A stretch of 7,564 nt of DNA, taken from the NCBI GenBank assembly GCA_022561095.1, contig JADFRV010000109.1, forward strand, positions 1-7,564. The letters run 5' to 3'. The number at the start of each line of letters is the position of its first letter. The first letter of the stretch is position 1. The DNA comes from Chloroflexota bacterium (lineage in GTDB: Bacteria; Chloroflexota; Dehalococcoidia; SM23-28-2; RBG-16-64-32). This document shows, one piece after another, positions 1 through 6,017 of this stretch. The notes beneath the pieces were generated by a model. It ran no database searches, had not been told where the DNA came from, and was given only the letters and a program-made list of their open reading frames with translations. Made by a program: the position numbers and the translations under genes.

Positions 1-122
1 ACGATCTGTTTCTCCGTCGCGTCCTCGGCGCGGATGTCGTCCCAGATGAAGTACAGGAACACGCCGATCAGGGTCACGAACATGAGGCCGATCATCACGT
101 TGACCTGCTTGCTGGTGTTCAT
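1..122 (-). CDS. Probable membrane-anchored cytochrome c, N-terminal fragment (cut by window edge)
   Basis: Only the first 40 codons are present; the frame is open to the window edge. The start is ATG at 122, 39 nt after the Rieske stop. A purine-rich GAGAGGAGAGG run lies upstream, a little farther from the ATG than usual (about 13 nt). The peptide begins MNTSKQVNVMIGLMF and has one hydrophobic helix at about residues 9-27, followed by an acidic stretch (WDDIRAEDATEKQ). This is the look of a signal-anchor ahead of an exported domain. In Chloroflexota-type bc operons, small proteins with this kind of start usually continue into a CxxCH heme domain, and the place directly after the Rieske gene fits an electron acceptor. 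No CxxCH motif lies within the window, so the cytochrome c call is inference from context; it could be another single-helix subunit. Confidence 0.55.
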   Translation of the reverse strand, partial: MNTSKQVNVMIGLMFVTLIGVFLYFIWDDIRAEDATEKQI

Positions 123-161
123 CGGGCTGCGGGCGCCTCTCCTCTCGCTTTCGCCGGACTT

Positions 162-848
162 CTAGGCGTTGTACTCAACAGTCTTGGATGGGTTGTCCGC
201 GGCGCCCGTCTCCGCTACGGTCACGCCCGTGTTCACGACGATGCTATTGTCCTCCTGTACCTCTATGGAGAAGCGGTCCATAGGTCGCGGCGCCGGACCG
301 GCGACGAGGATGCCGCCCTCCTTAGTGTAGGTGGAGCCGTGGCAGGGGCAGCGGAACCACCCCGTGCGGCCCAGGAAATTAAAGTCCGACCGGTAGGGGA
401 CGGTACAGCCCAGGTGGGGACACTTTTGCCATAGCGCCAGAAGACCGCCGTCCGTCTTCTCCCCGTTGGGGGTAGTCCCTGCCTCCAGGTTCAGCAGGAA
501 GAACCTGCCCTCCGCTATCACTACCGGGTCGTCCCCCGGCGCCGGAATCCGCTCGGGGCTAACGAACACCTCGCGGGCGGCGCCGGCCGGCTTGCGGGTG
601 AAAGCGAAGTTCAGAGAAGGGCCCACTAGCCCCACCAGGGCGAGGCTGAGGGTAGTCCAGAAGCCACCCAGTATGAACAGGCGCCGCGTGAGGACAGCCC
701 GCTTCGGCACCGGCGTCGCAACCGGCGTATCGACCGTGGCAGCGACGGGCTGCTCGGCCGCCGCTGCCGGTTGGGGCTGCTGAGCGGCCGAAGACTGAGG
801 CTGTCCCCCTGTGTCTCCGCCCTCTGGTTCCTGAGTCTCAGATTCCAT
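162..848 (-). CDS. qcrA: Rieske 2Fe-2S protein of a bc/b6f-type complex
   Basis: This subunit takes one electron from quinol at the Qo site and passes it to a c-type cytochrome on the outer face of the membrane. The 228-aa product has both Rieske boxes: CPHLGC (C143, H145, C148) and CPCHGS (C167, C169, H170). By family rule C143, H145, C167 and H170 bind the cluster, and C148-C169 form the stabilising disulfide. The boxes are separated by 21 residues between H145 and C167, compared with about 15-16 in mitochondrial and plant proteins. Residues 1-50 are a Gln/Pro/Ala-rich, probably disordered cytoplasmic tail. T54-RRLFIL matches a twin-arginine signal and precedes one helix at about 57-83, which probably stays as the membrane anchor. 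The ATG at 848 is preceded by AGGTGA (855-860) with a 6-nt gap. The gene follows the cytochrome b C-terminal gene by 83 nt and ends with TAG. Confidence 0.96.
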   Translation of the reverse strand: MESETQEPEGGDTGGQPQSSAAQQPQPAAAAEQPVAATVDTPVATPVPKRAVLTRRLFILGGFWTTLSLALVGLVGPSLNFAFTRKPAGAAREVFVSPERIPAPGDDPVVIAEGRFFLLNLEAGTTPNGEKTDGGLLALWQKCPHLGCTVPYRSDFNFLGRTGWFRCPCHGSTYTKEGGILVAGPAPRPMDRFSIEVQEDNSIVVNTGVTVAETGAADNPSKTVEYNA

Positions 849-854
849 ACCGTC

Positions 855-860
855 TCACCT
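855..860 (-). promoter_or_regulatory. Ribosome binding site of the Rieske gene
   Basis: AGGTGA on the minus strand lies 6 nt before the ATG at 848. It fixes the start of the Rieske protein and shows that the long low-complexity N-terminal tail is probably translated. Confidence 0.75.
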
Positions 861-884
861 CACCTACATTATCTCCAACCGGCC

Positions 885-907
885 CCAGCCTCTGATCCAG
901 GCGCTGG
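885..907 (-). other. Imperfect stem-loop between the cytochrome b C-terminal and Rieske genes
   Basis: CCAGC and CCT on one arm pair with AGG and GCTGG on the other, with one bulged base and a 7-nt loop. No T-tract follows in the minus direction, so it is unlikely to be an intrinsic terminator. It could be an mRNA processing or stability element, or chance in GC-rich DNA. Confidence 0.3.
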
Positions 908-931
908 CGTAGATGGACTAAGCAAAATCAC

Positions 932-1903
932 TTAACCCTCGTCCACCTTGATCTTCCAGGGCCATATCAGGTCCTGGCCCTGGCCGCGGAAGAAGGCGGC
1001 CACCAGGGTCAGGGTCACGAATGCCATCACAGCCCCCGTAAACATTACGATCAGCACGTCACGTCTGGTCCGTACCCAGCCTATGCGGAAGAGGGTATAG
1101 ATTATCAACCCGGGGAAGACGACGATAGTGAGGGTCAGCGGTATCACCTGCTCCGCCATGATAGACGGGATGTTGAAGTGCTCACCTCCCCAACCGTGGA
1201 TGCTCCCCAGGCCGATGCCTCCCAGGTCCCAGTCGCCGATTGAGTCGTTGAACGGCCAGGCGATGTGGTCCAGGTCCTCCGGCCACTTCACACCCAGGAC
1301 CTCGAACTCGAGCCGCTTGGCGACGTCTTTCGTCGATACGATGCCTAAGTGCTCCGCGCCTGCATCGTCACGCAGGCAGGGCCAGCTAACGTCCTCGGCT
1401 CTCTCAGAGCAGGCGGGTATCCAACGCGTAAGACGTTCCGCGCCTGTGGCCTCCCCGGAATCGAACGAGACGAGGGCGAAGATGACGACGATAGTGTAGA
1501 TGGTAGTGATGACGGTGATGCGAGCCGAGTACTTCGTGCCGAACCAGATCCCCTGCATGTGCCGGCTGCGGTCGATGAAAGGGATGGAGGCGAGGAAGCC
1601 AAGGAAGATTGTCGGCAACAGCACGCCGCCCCAGGCCTTGTCCATGTGCAGGAGGAGCTCCTGAAGGTTGCCGAAGTACCAGGGCGCCTTTGAGGGGTTA
1701 GGCGTTACGTTGAGGTTGGCGCGGTTTAGCAGAGGCGCGTTGATTAAGACCGACAGAATCGTGAAGGTGATGGTGAACAGCACCGCCGAAATGAACTCGA
1801 CGAACACGAGGTCCGGCCAGACCAGCACCTCCTCCTCGCGCGCACGCTTGGGTCGGGGCCTGGCGGGGGCTGCGGACGCCTGTCGTTGGGCCTCTACGGC
1901 CAT
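932..1903 (-). CDS. Cytochrome b C-terminal half (subunit IV-like) with an extra transmembrane hairpin
   Basis: This is the second half of split cytochrome b and contributes the Qo quinol-oxidation site. The 323-aa product matches the family in its N-terminal VWPDLVFVEF (28-37), in the ef-loop NPSKAPWYFGNLQELL (69-84), and in the final helix leading to FFRGQGQDLIWPW (304-316). In the Qo motif, APWY replaces the PEWY of mitochondria. Hydrophobic helices are at about 35-54, 92-110, 127-145, 252-272 and 284-304. A subunit IV normally has three helices and about 160 residues. Here helices 3 and 4 plus a loop of about 100 residues (146-250, containing C165 and C176) appear inserted before the last helix. 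Positive charges (DRSR, VRTRRD) place the loop on the outer face. The start is the ATG at 1903, with AAAGG 7 nt upstream and an 18-nt gap after the cytochrome b N-terminal gene. The family is secure; the insertion is my reading. Confidence 0.92.
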   Translation of the reverse strand: MAVEAQRQASAAPARPRPKRAREEEVLVWPDLVFVEFISAVLFTITFTILSVLINAPLLNRANLNVTPNPSKAPWYFGNLQELLLHMDKAWGGVLLPTIFLGFLASIPFIDRSRHMQGIWFGTKYSARITVITTIYTIVVIFALVSFDSGEATGAERLTRWIPACSERAEDVSWPCLRDDAGAEHLGIVSTKDVAKRLEFEVLGVKWPEDLDHIAWPFNDSIGDWDLGGIGLGSIHGWGGEHFNIPSIMAEQVIPLTLTIVVFPGLIIYTLFRIGWVRTRRDVLIVMFTGAVMAFVTLTLVAAFFRGQGQDLIWPWKIKVDEG

Positions 1904-1921
1904 ATGCCTGCCTTTGACCCC

Positions 1922-2701
1922 CTACAGCGGACGCGCCATACCGCCGTCGCGGCGGATGCGCCAGAAGTGGACCGCCATCATGATCGCCGCCAGCAGAGGT
2001 AGGGCAATGACGTGGAGCGTGTAGAACCGAATCAGCGCCGGCTGCCCGATCTCGAAGCCGCCGAACAGAACGATCTGCGTTTCGTCGCCCAGGTAGGGGG
2101 CCGAGCCACCGATGCCGTGACCGACGGTGACCGCCCACAGGGCTAGCTGGTCCCAGGGAAGCAGGTAGCCGGTAAAGCTGAGGACCAGGGTCAGGACTAG
2201 CAGTACCACACCCACAACCCAGTTGAACTCTCGTGGCGGCTTGTAGGCTCCAGTGTAGAACACGCGCATCATATGCAAGAACACCAGGATCACCATGGCG
2301 TGGGCGGTCCAACGGTGCAGGTTACGCATCAGCAGGCCGAACTTGACGTTCGTCTCCAGGGCGGCGATGTCCTGGTAAGCGCGGTCCACTGAGGGCACGT
2401 AGTAGAACATGAGCAGCACGCCTGTGATGGTGAGAACCAGAAACATGAAGAAGGTTAGCCCGCCCAGGCAATACGTATGGGTGATCTTCACGTGCGTGCG
2501 ATGGATACGAGTGGGGTGAAGGTGGAGGAAGACGTTGGTGGCCACTACCAGCATCTGGTTGCGGGGAGTGCTAGGGTAGCCGGAGCGGAAGATGGACTGC
2601 CAGATGTAGTTGTGGAATAGCCCGTCGTAGATGCGATCCTGAAGGACGTTAAGCCGTTCCCGCAAGTTACGCGGTTTGCCGGGCTCTTCCGTCACCGACA
2701 T
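1922..2701 (-). CDS. qcrB: Cytochrome b N-terminal half (b6-like diheme subunit)
   Basis: This is the diheme core of a quinol:cytochrome c reductase in the cytoplasmic membrane. The 259-aa product has heme ligands H129 and H143 (NLHRW, FLHMM) and H230 and H245 (YTLHV, AVHFW). The second pair is 15 positions apart, as in cytochrome b6, not 14 as in mitochondrial cytochrome b. C78 in TYCLGG aligns with the cytochrome b6 cysteine that covalently holds heme c_i, so an extra heme near the inner quinone site is predicted. Other family marks are FTGYLLPWDQ (176-185) and the PPRE turn after helix B (155-158). Helices fall at about 78-100, 131-149, 161-181 and 226-247. The start ATG at 2701 has GAGGAG 7 nt upstream, overlapping the stop codon of the 40-aa ORF, so coupled translation is likely. 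The stop is TAG, 18 nt before the C-terminal-half gene. Confidence 0.96.
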   Translation of the reverse strand: MSVTEEPGKPRNLRERLNVLQDRIYDGLFHNYIWQSIFRSGYPSTPRNQMLVVATNVFLHLHPTRIHRTHVKITHTYCLGGLTFFMFLVLTITGVLLMFYYVPSVDRAYQDIAALETNVKFGLLMRNLHRWTAHAMVILVFLHMMRVFYTGAYKPPREFNWVVGVVLLVLTLVLSFTGYLLPWDQLALWAVTVGHGIGGSAPYLGDETQIVLFGGFEIGQPALIRFYTLHVIALPLLAAIMMAVHFWRIRRDGGMARPL

Positions 2702-2708
2702 CTACCCA

Positions 2709-2714
2709 CTCCTC
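2709..2714 (-). promoter_or_regulatory. Ribosome binding site of cytochrome b, overlapping the upstream stop codon
   Basis: GAGGAG lies 7 nt before the cytochrome b ATG. Its first two bases (GA) belong to the TGA stop (2713-2715) of the 40-aa ORF. Ribosomes finishing the small ORF would end on this site, which argues for translational coupling. Confidence 0.75.
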
Positions 2715-2835
2715 ACCGAGACCACCAAGCGCCGAACAGAGCCATGATCACTAACGACCCGAGGATGGTAAATAGAACCGCTAGGAACTCGTACCCCTCA
2801 GGCACTTGGCGAAACAGGATATCCAACGGGGGCAT
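2713..2835 (-). CDS. Small single-helix membrane protein (40 aa), candidate accessory subunit of the cytochrome b complex
   Basis: I translated this from the sequence; it is too short for normal gene-calling limits. It begins MPPLDILFRQVPEGYEF, has one hydrophobic helix at about residues 17-38 (FLAVLFTILG then SLVIMALFGAWW), and ends SR followed by TGA. The ATG at 2835 is preceded by GGAAGG about 10 nt upstream. It lies directly after a good promoter and is the first cistron of the respiratory operon. Its stop overlaps the cytochrome b ribosome binding site, and third codon positions are mostly G or C, as in its neighbours. The b6f complex has small one-helix subunits of about 30-40 aa (PetG, PetL, PetM, PetN), so a structural role in this complex is a reasonable inference, but I recognise no sequence family. 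It could instead be a leader peptide that only couples translation. Confidence 0.65.
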   Translation of the reverse strand: MPPLDILFRQVPEGYEFLAVLFTILGSLVIMALFGAWWSR

Positions 2836-2972
2836 ACTGGCCTATCCTTCCTACCTGAGCCCGCCCAAGTGGACGCTACGGCGACAGATTGTGAAGTTCT
2901 TTGCAAGCGCAGGCTAGCACCACCACTATCCAGTGTCAAGAGCGTGTCTCCTCCAGCGCACGGCAGCCAAGC
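2836..2972. other. Intergenic region between the purine and respiratory blocks
   Basis: This 137-nt gap separates the purH stop from the 40-aa ORF. It contains the minus-strand promoter at 2911-2939 and a GGAAGG ribosome binding site near 2847-2851. I see no hairpin followed by a T-tract, so there is no sign that purH transcription stops here. Confidence 0.6.
2911..2939 (-). promoter_or_regulatory. Predicted sigma70-type promoter of the respiratory operon
   Basis: On the minus strand a perfect TTGACA (2934-2939) is followed by a 17-nt spacer and TAGCCT (2911-2916). The -10 box matches only the TA...T frame of the consensus, as is common in GC-rich bacteria. Transcription would begin near 2904, about 70 nt before the ATG of the 40-aa ORF. 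The GACAC at the -35 box is repeated directly 11 nt upstream (2944-2948), possibly by chance. Confidence 0.6.
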
Positions 2973-4538
2973 CTAGTGACGAAAGTGGCGCTCGCCCGTG
3001 AATACCATGGCGACGCCGTACTCATCGCACACCTCGATCGCCTCCTCATCCCGAACGGCGCCCCCGGGCTGAATGATAGCCGTAACGCCGGCACGACAGG
3101 CCATCTCCACCGCGTCGTCACGGGCGAAGGGGAAGAAAGCGTCCGAAGCAAGCACGCCGCCCTTCGCCTTCTCCCCGGCCAGGCGAAGCGCCAGCTCCAC
3201 CGGCGTCTTGCGGTTCTGCTGTCCGCCGCCGATACCCACGGTCGCCTTCTCTTTGGCGACGACGATTGCGTTGGACTTCACGTGCTTCGCCGCCTTCCAG
3301 GCGAAGCGCAGGTCCGCCAGCTCCGTCGGCGTGGGCGCCCGTTTGGTCACCACCCGCAGCTCCAGCCCGCCGTCCGGCCGGCGATCCGCCTCCTGCACCA
3401 GGAGACCACCCGAGACGCGCCGGTAGTCCAGCCCCGGAGCCGATCCCCCCTCCGGCATCCGCAGTATGCGCAGGTCGCGCCGCTTGCGCAGCCGCTCCAG
3501 CGCCGCCGCCTCGTAGTCCGGCGCCACGGTAACGTCATAGCGCATCCCCTTCATCGCCGCCGCCATCGCCTCCGTGACCGCCCGGTTAGCGGCGATGATA
3601 CCGCCGAACGGCGACATCGGGTCGGAGTTGAAGGCGCGCCGGTAGGCCTCGGCGATATCATCATGGCTGGCGATGCCGCAGGGGTTGGCATGCTTGACGA
3701 TGACGATGGTTGGATCGCTGAACTCGGAGACCGCCTGCCAGGCGGCGTCGGCGTCCATCACGTTTATGTATGACATCTCCAGCCCGTGCAGCTTCTCAGC
3801 AGCGACGATGCCGCCGCCGTCTTGGCCGACCCGCTCCTCTCGGTAGAGCGCAGCCCGCTGGTGGGGGTTCTCGCCATAGCGGAGGTCGAGCGCCTTGTCC
3901 AGAGCCACGGTCATACGCTCAGGGAACGTCTCCTCGCCCTGCTCGTCCGACCGCAGGTACTGGGCGATAGCCGTGTCGTAGCTGGCGACGTGCTGGAACG
4001 CCTTCTCGGCCAGGCGCCGGCGAAACTCCAGAGGAACCTTCTCGCTGCGCCCAGACGGGCGGGCGTCAGCCCGCAGGTGATCCAACGCCTGGGCGTAGTC
4101 GGACGGGTCGACGAGGACGAGGACGAAGGGGTAGTTCTTGGCGGCGGCGCGCAGCATCGTCGGGCCGCCGATGTCGATGTTCTCCAGCGCATCGTCCAGG
4201 CTGACGTCCGGCTTAGCGACCGTCTCCACAAACGGGTAGAGGTTCACGCAGACGATGTCGATGGGCGGAATCTCGCTGCGGGACAGCTCCTCCATCTGCT
4301 CCGGCCGGTCGCGACGGGCCAGGATGCCGCCGTGCACCATCGGATGCAGCGTCTTGACCCGGCCGTCCAGGATCTCCGGGAAGCCCGTCAGCGTCGAGAC
4401 GCTCTGCACGGCCAGGCCGCCATCGCTCAGATGCTTCTGGGTGCCGCCCGTGGAGTAGATCTCGAACCCCAGCTCCGCCAGGCCGCGAGCGAACTCCCGG
4501 ACGCCGGCCTTATCGTGCACGGAGATGAGGGCGATCAC
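2973..4538 (-). CDS. purH: Bifunctional AICAR formyltransferase / IMP cyclohydrolase
   Basis: The enzyme carries out the last two steps of de novo purine synthesis in the cytosol: formylation of AICAR with 10-formyl-tetrahydrofolate, then ring closure to IMP. The 521-aa product is of normal length for the family. The N-terminal cyclohydrolase domain (about 1-195) shows STGGT (29-33), GRVKTLHPMVHGG (59-71), NLYPF (99-103) and the IDIGGPTMLRAAAKN segment (121-135). The transformylase domain shows DLRYGENPHQ (218-227), the catalytic Lys-His pair K282-H283 in VKHANPCG, NSDPMSPFGG (304-313), KSNAIVVAK (421-429) and IGGGQQNR (436-443). It ends with the family C-terminus GERHFRH. The start is GTG at 4538, 14 nt after the stop of the upstream ORF and preceded by AGAGGA about 9 nt away, which overlaps that upstream stop region. 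It is the last gene of the purine block. Confidence 0.98.
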   Translation of the reverse strand: MIALISVHDKAGVREFARGLAELGFEIYSTGGTQKHLSDGGLAVQSVSTLTGFPEILDGRVKTLHPMVHGGILARRDRPEQMEELSRSEIPPIDIVCVNLYPFVETVAKPDVSLDDALENIDIGGPTMLRAAAKNYPFVLVLVDPSDYAQALDHLRADARPSGRSEKVPLEFRRRLAEKAFQHVASYDTAIAQYLRSDEQGEETFPERMTVALDKALDLRYGENPHQRAALYREERVGQDGGGIVAAEKLHGLEMSYINVMDADAAWQAVSEFSDPTIVIVKHANPCGIASHDDIAEAYRRAFNSDPMSPFGGIIAANRAVTEAMAAAMKGMRYDVTVAPDYEAAALERLRKRRDLRILRMPEGGSAPGLDYRRVSGGLLVQEADRRPDGGLELRVVTKRAPTPTELADLRFAWKAAKHVKSNAIVVAKEKATVGIGGGQQNRKTPVELALRLAGEKAKGGVLASDAFFPFARDDAVEMACRAGVTAIIQPGGAVRDEEAIEVCDEYGVAMVFTGERHFRH

Positions 4539-4552
4539 GGTCAGCGTTCCTC

Positions 4553-4969
4553 TTACTCCGCCGCCTGGAACTCGTCCGCCACCTCGGCAACCACCTCGCC
4601 TGCGCCGCCGCAGAGGGGACAGGTGGCCATCCCCGGCGTCACCTCGTCCATACCCTGATACGCCATCAGCTTATCGTCCTCGATCCAGATGTACGGCTTC
4701 TCAGACTCGTAATCCTCGATCCCCCGCAGCTGATGACTCTCGCCCGCCTCGTCCACCCACATCACCTGCGTGCGGTCCGTGACGTGCTCCCGAAAGAACG
4801 TGTCCAGCGCCTCCGCCGCGCTCCTCGCCTCCACCTCCTCCTCCCACTCTACCTCCTCGTGGCGCGTCTCCTCCGGCTCTGCCCCGACGCGGCTCATGCC
4901 GTACGTCCGCATCCAGTCGCGGGCGCCCCGCGGCATCCTCTCGACGTAGTACACGCGAAAGGTGGGCAT
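4553..4969 (-). CDS. Conserved-looking acidic protein of unknown function in the purN position of the purine operon
   Basis: I do not recognise a family. With the ATG at 4969 the product has 138 aa. It opens with a beta-like stretch (MPTFRVYYVERMPRG), then a strongly acidic segment (31-48), a helix-like AAEALDTFFREH (51-62), and a tail with CPLCGGAGEV (117-126). That tail resembles a single DnaJ-type CxxCxGxG knuckle. C117 and C120 are the only cysteines, so metal binding would need other ligands or a dimer. The start is 2 nt after the purM stop (4972-4974), with a G-rich TGGGGG just upstream. A GTG at 4981 would add MGVS and overlap purM by 10 nt; I prefer the ATG. The stop TAA lies 14 nt before purH. 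Tight packing on both sides says it is co-expressed with purine genes. It shows none of the PurN signatures, although purN often sits here. Confidence 0.85.
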   Translation of the reverse strand: MPTFRVYYVERMPRGARDWMRTYGMSRVGAEPEETRHEEVEWEEEVEARSAAEALDTFFREHVTDRTQVMWVDEAGESHQLRGIEDYESEKPYIWIEDDKLMAYQGMDEVTPGMATCPLCGGAGEVVAEVADEFQAAE

Positions 4970-4971
4970 GC

Positions 4972-6012
4972 TTACCCCCACACTACGCCCTTCCCCCGCA
5001 CCACCTCACCCACCACAAGCGCCCCGGGGAGCTGCGAGCGGACGGCCTCGGCGTCCGCGGCGGCCACAGCCAGCACGATGCCGATGCCCATGTTGAAGGT
5101 GCGGTACATCTCCTCCTCGGCGATGTTGCCCCGCTCCTGGATCAGCCGGAACAGCGGCGGCGTCTCCCAGGCGGACTTATCGATGCGGGCGCCGAGCCCC
5201 TTAGGCAGGACACGGGGGACGTTGCCGGGGATGCCGCCGCCGGTGATGTGGGCGATACCCCTGAGCTGCGGCAGAACAGGCTTCAGGTCGCGGTAATAGC
5301 AGCGATGGGACGCCAGCAGCGCCTCGCCCAGGCTGACATCCAGGCCGGGGTAGGTGCGGTTCAGCCGCTCTCTCTCCTCCTCCGTGTCGCCGTCGAACCC
5401 CACGTCGAACACCTTCCGAACCAGCGAGTAGCCGTTCGTGTGCAACCCGTCCGAGGGCAGCCCCAGGAGGACGTCACCCTCCCGGATGCGCGAGCCGTCG
5501 ATCACGGCCTCCCGCTCCACCACGCCCAGGACGAACCCCACCAGGTCGAAGTCGCCCGTAGCGTAGAGGCCGGGCATGTCGGCCGTCTCACCGCCCAGGA
5601 GGGCGCAACCGGCCTCGCGACAGGCCGCGGCCACGCCGCCAACCAGCGCCAGCTTCGCCTCATCCGTCACGCCGCTGCCGCCGATGTAGTCCAGGAAGAA
5701 CAGCGGCTCCGCGCCGGCGGTGAGGATATCGTTCACGCAGTGGTTCACCAGGTCGTGACCCAGCCCCTCGTATCGCCCCAGCACAGCGGCCAGCTTCACC
5801 TTGGTGCCGACGCTGTCGGTGCTGGCCACGAGGACGGGATCGCGGTAAGCGCCGAGGCGGAACAGGCCGCTGAACGGACCGACATCGGCGATGACCTCAG
5901 GACGCCGGGTGCCACGGGCGAGGTCAGCGAAGCGGGAGATCAGCCGCTCGGCGGCGGCGATATCGACGCCGGCAGAGGCGTACGCGTCATGAGACTGCTT
6001 TTCTTGGCTCAT
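4972..6012 (-). CDS. purM: Phosphoribosylformylglycinamidine cyclo-ligase (AIR synthetase)
   Basis: The enzyme uses ATP to close FGAM to 5-aminoimidazole ribonucleotide, step five of purine synthesis, in the cytosol. The 346-aa product has the normal length and all usual signatures: YASAGVDI (11-18), STDSVGTKVKLA (64-75), HDLVNHCVNDILTAGAEP (86-103), the conserved GGETADMPGLY (140-150), SDGLHTNGYSLVRK (187-200), HITGGGIPGN (255-264) and MYRTFNMG (302-309). The ATG at 6012 is fixed by the normal distance to YASAGVDI and by an in-frame TAA 18 nt upstream. No Shine-Dalgarno sequence is visible at the proper distance, because an inverted repeat element occupies the upstream gap and ends 5 nt before the ATG. 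It follows purF by 69 nt and leads directly into the unknown ORF. Confidence 0.98.
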   Translation of the reverse strand: MSQEKQSHDAYASAGVDIAAAERLISRFADLARGTRRPEVIADVGPFSGLFRLGAYRDPVLVASTDSVGTKVKLAAVLGRYEGLGHDLVNHCVNDILTAGAEPLFFLDYIGGSGVTDEAKLALVGGVAAACREAGCALLGGETADMPGLYATGDFDLVGFVLGVVEREAVIDGSRIREGDVLLGLPSDGLHTNGYSLVRKVFDVGFDGDTEEERERLNRTYPGLDVSLGEALLASHRCYYRDLKPVLPQLRGIAHITGGGIPGNVPRVLPKGLGARIDKSAWETPPLFRLIQERGNIAEEEMYRTFNMGIGIVLAVAAADAEAVRSQLPGALVVGEVVRGKGVVWG

Positions 6013-6017
6013 CCGGT

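Noticed and set aside
466..783. Plus-strand 105-aa frame opposite the Rieske gene
   Set aside because: No ribosome binding site and Arg/Ala-rich content; it is an antisense shadow of the Rieske gene.
1119..1497. A 13-nt string GACGACGATAGTG occurring twice in the cytochrome b C-terminal gene, hinting at duplicated helices
   Set aside because: Both copies encode the common helix string TIVV; flanking sequence does not match, so convergence or chance is more likely than internal duplication.
1698..2312. Minus-strand 204-aa frame overlapping both cytochrome b halves
   Set aside because: It is another reading frame of the two cytochrome b genes; the product is Arg/Pro/Gly-rich without helices or motifs.
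2933..2948. Direct GACAC repeat at the -35 box as an operator
   Set aside because: Five-base repeats are too short to support a regulator site, and there is no symmetry or second pair.
2901..4658. Two long plus-strand open frames (2901-3773 and 3786-4658) opposite purH
   Set aside because: Their products are rich in Arg, His, Leu, Pro and Val with no domain marks, as expected from the antisense frame of a GC-rich gene. purH on the other strand is certain.
4553..4981. GTG at 4981 as the start of the unknown purine-operon ORF
   Set aside because: Possible, but the ATG at 4969 follows the purM stop by 2 nt with a G-rich site at good distance and gives a natural MPTFRVYY start. The difference is only four residues.
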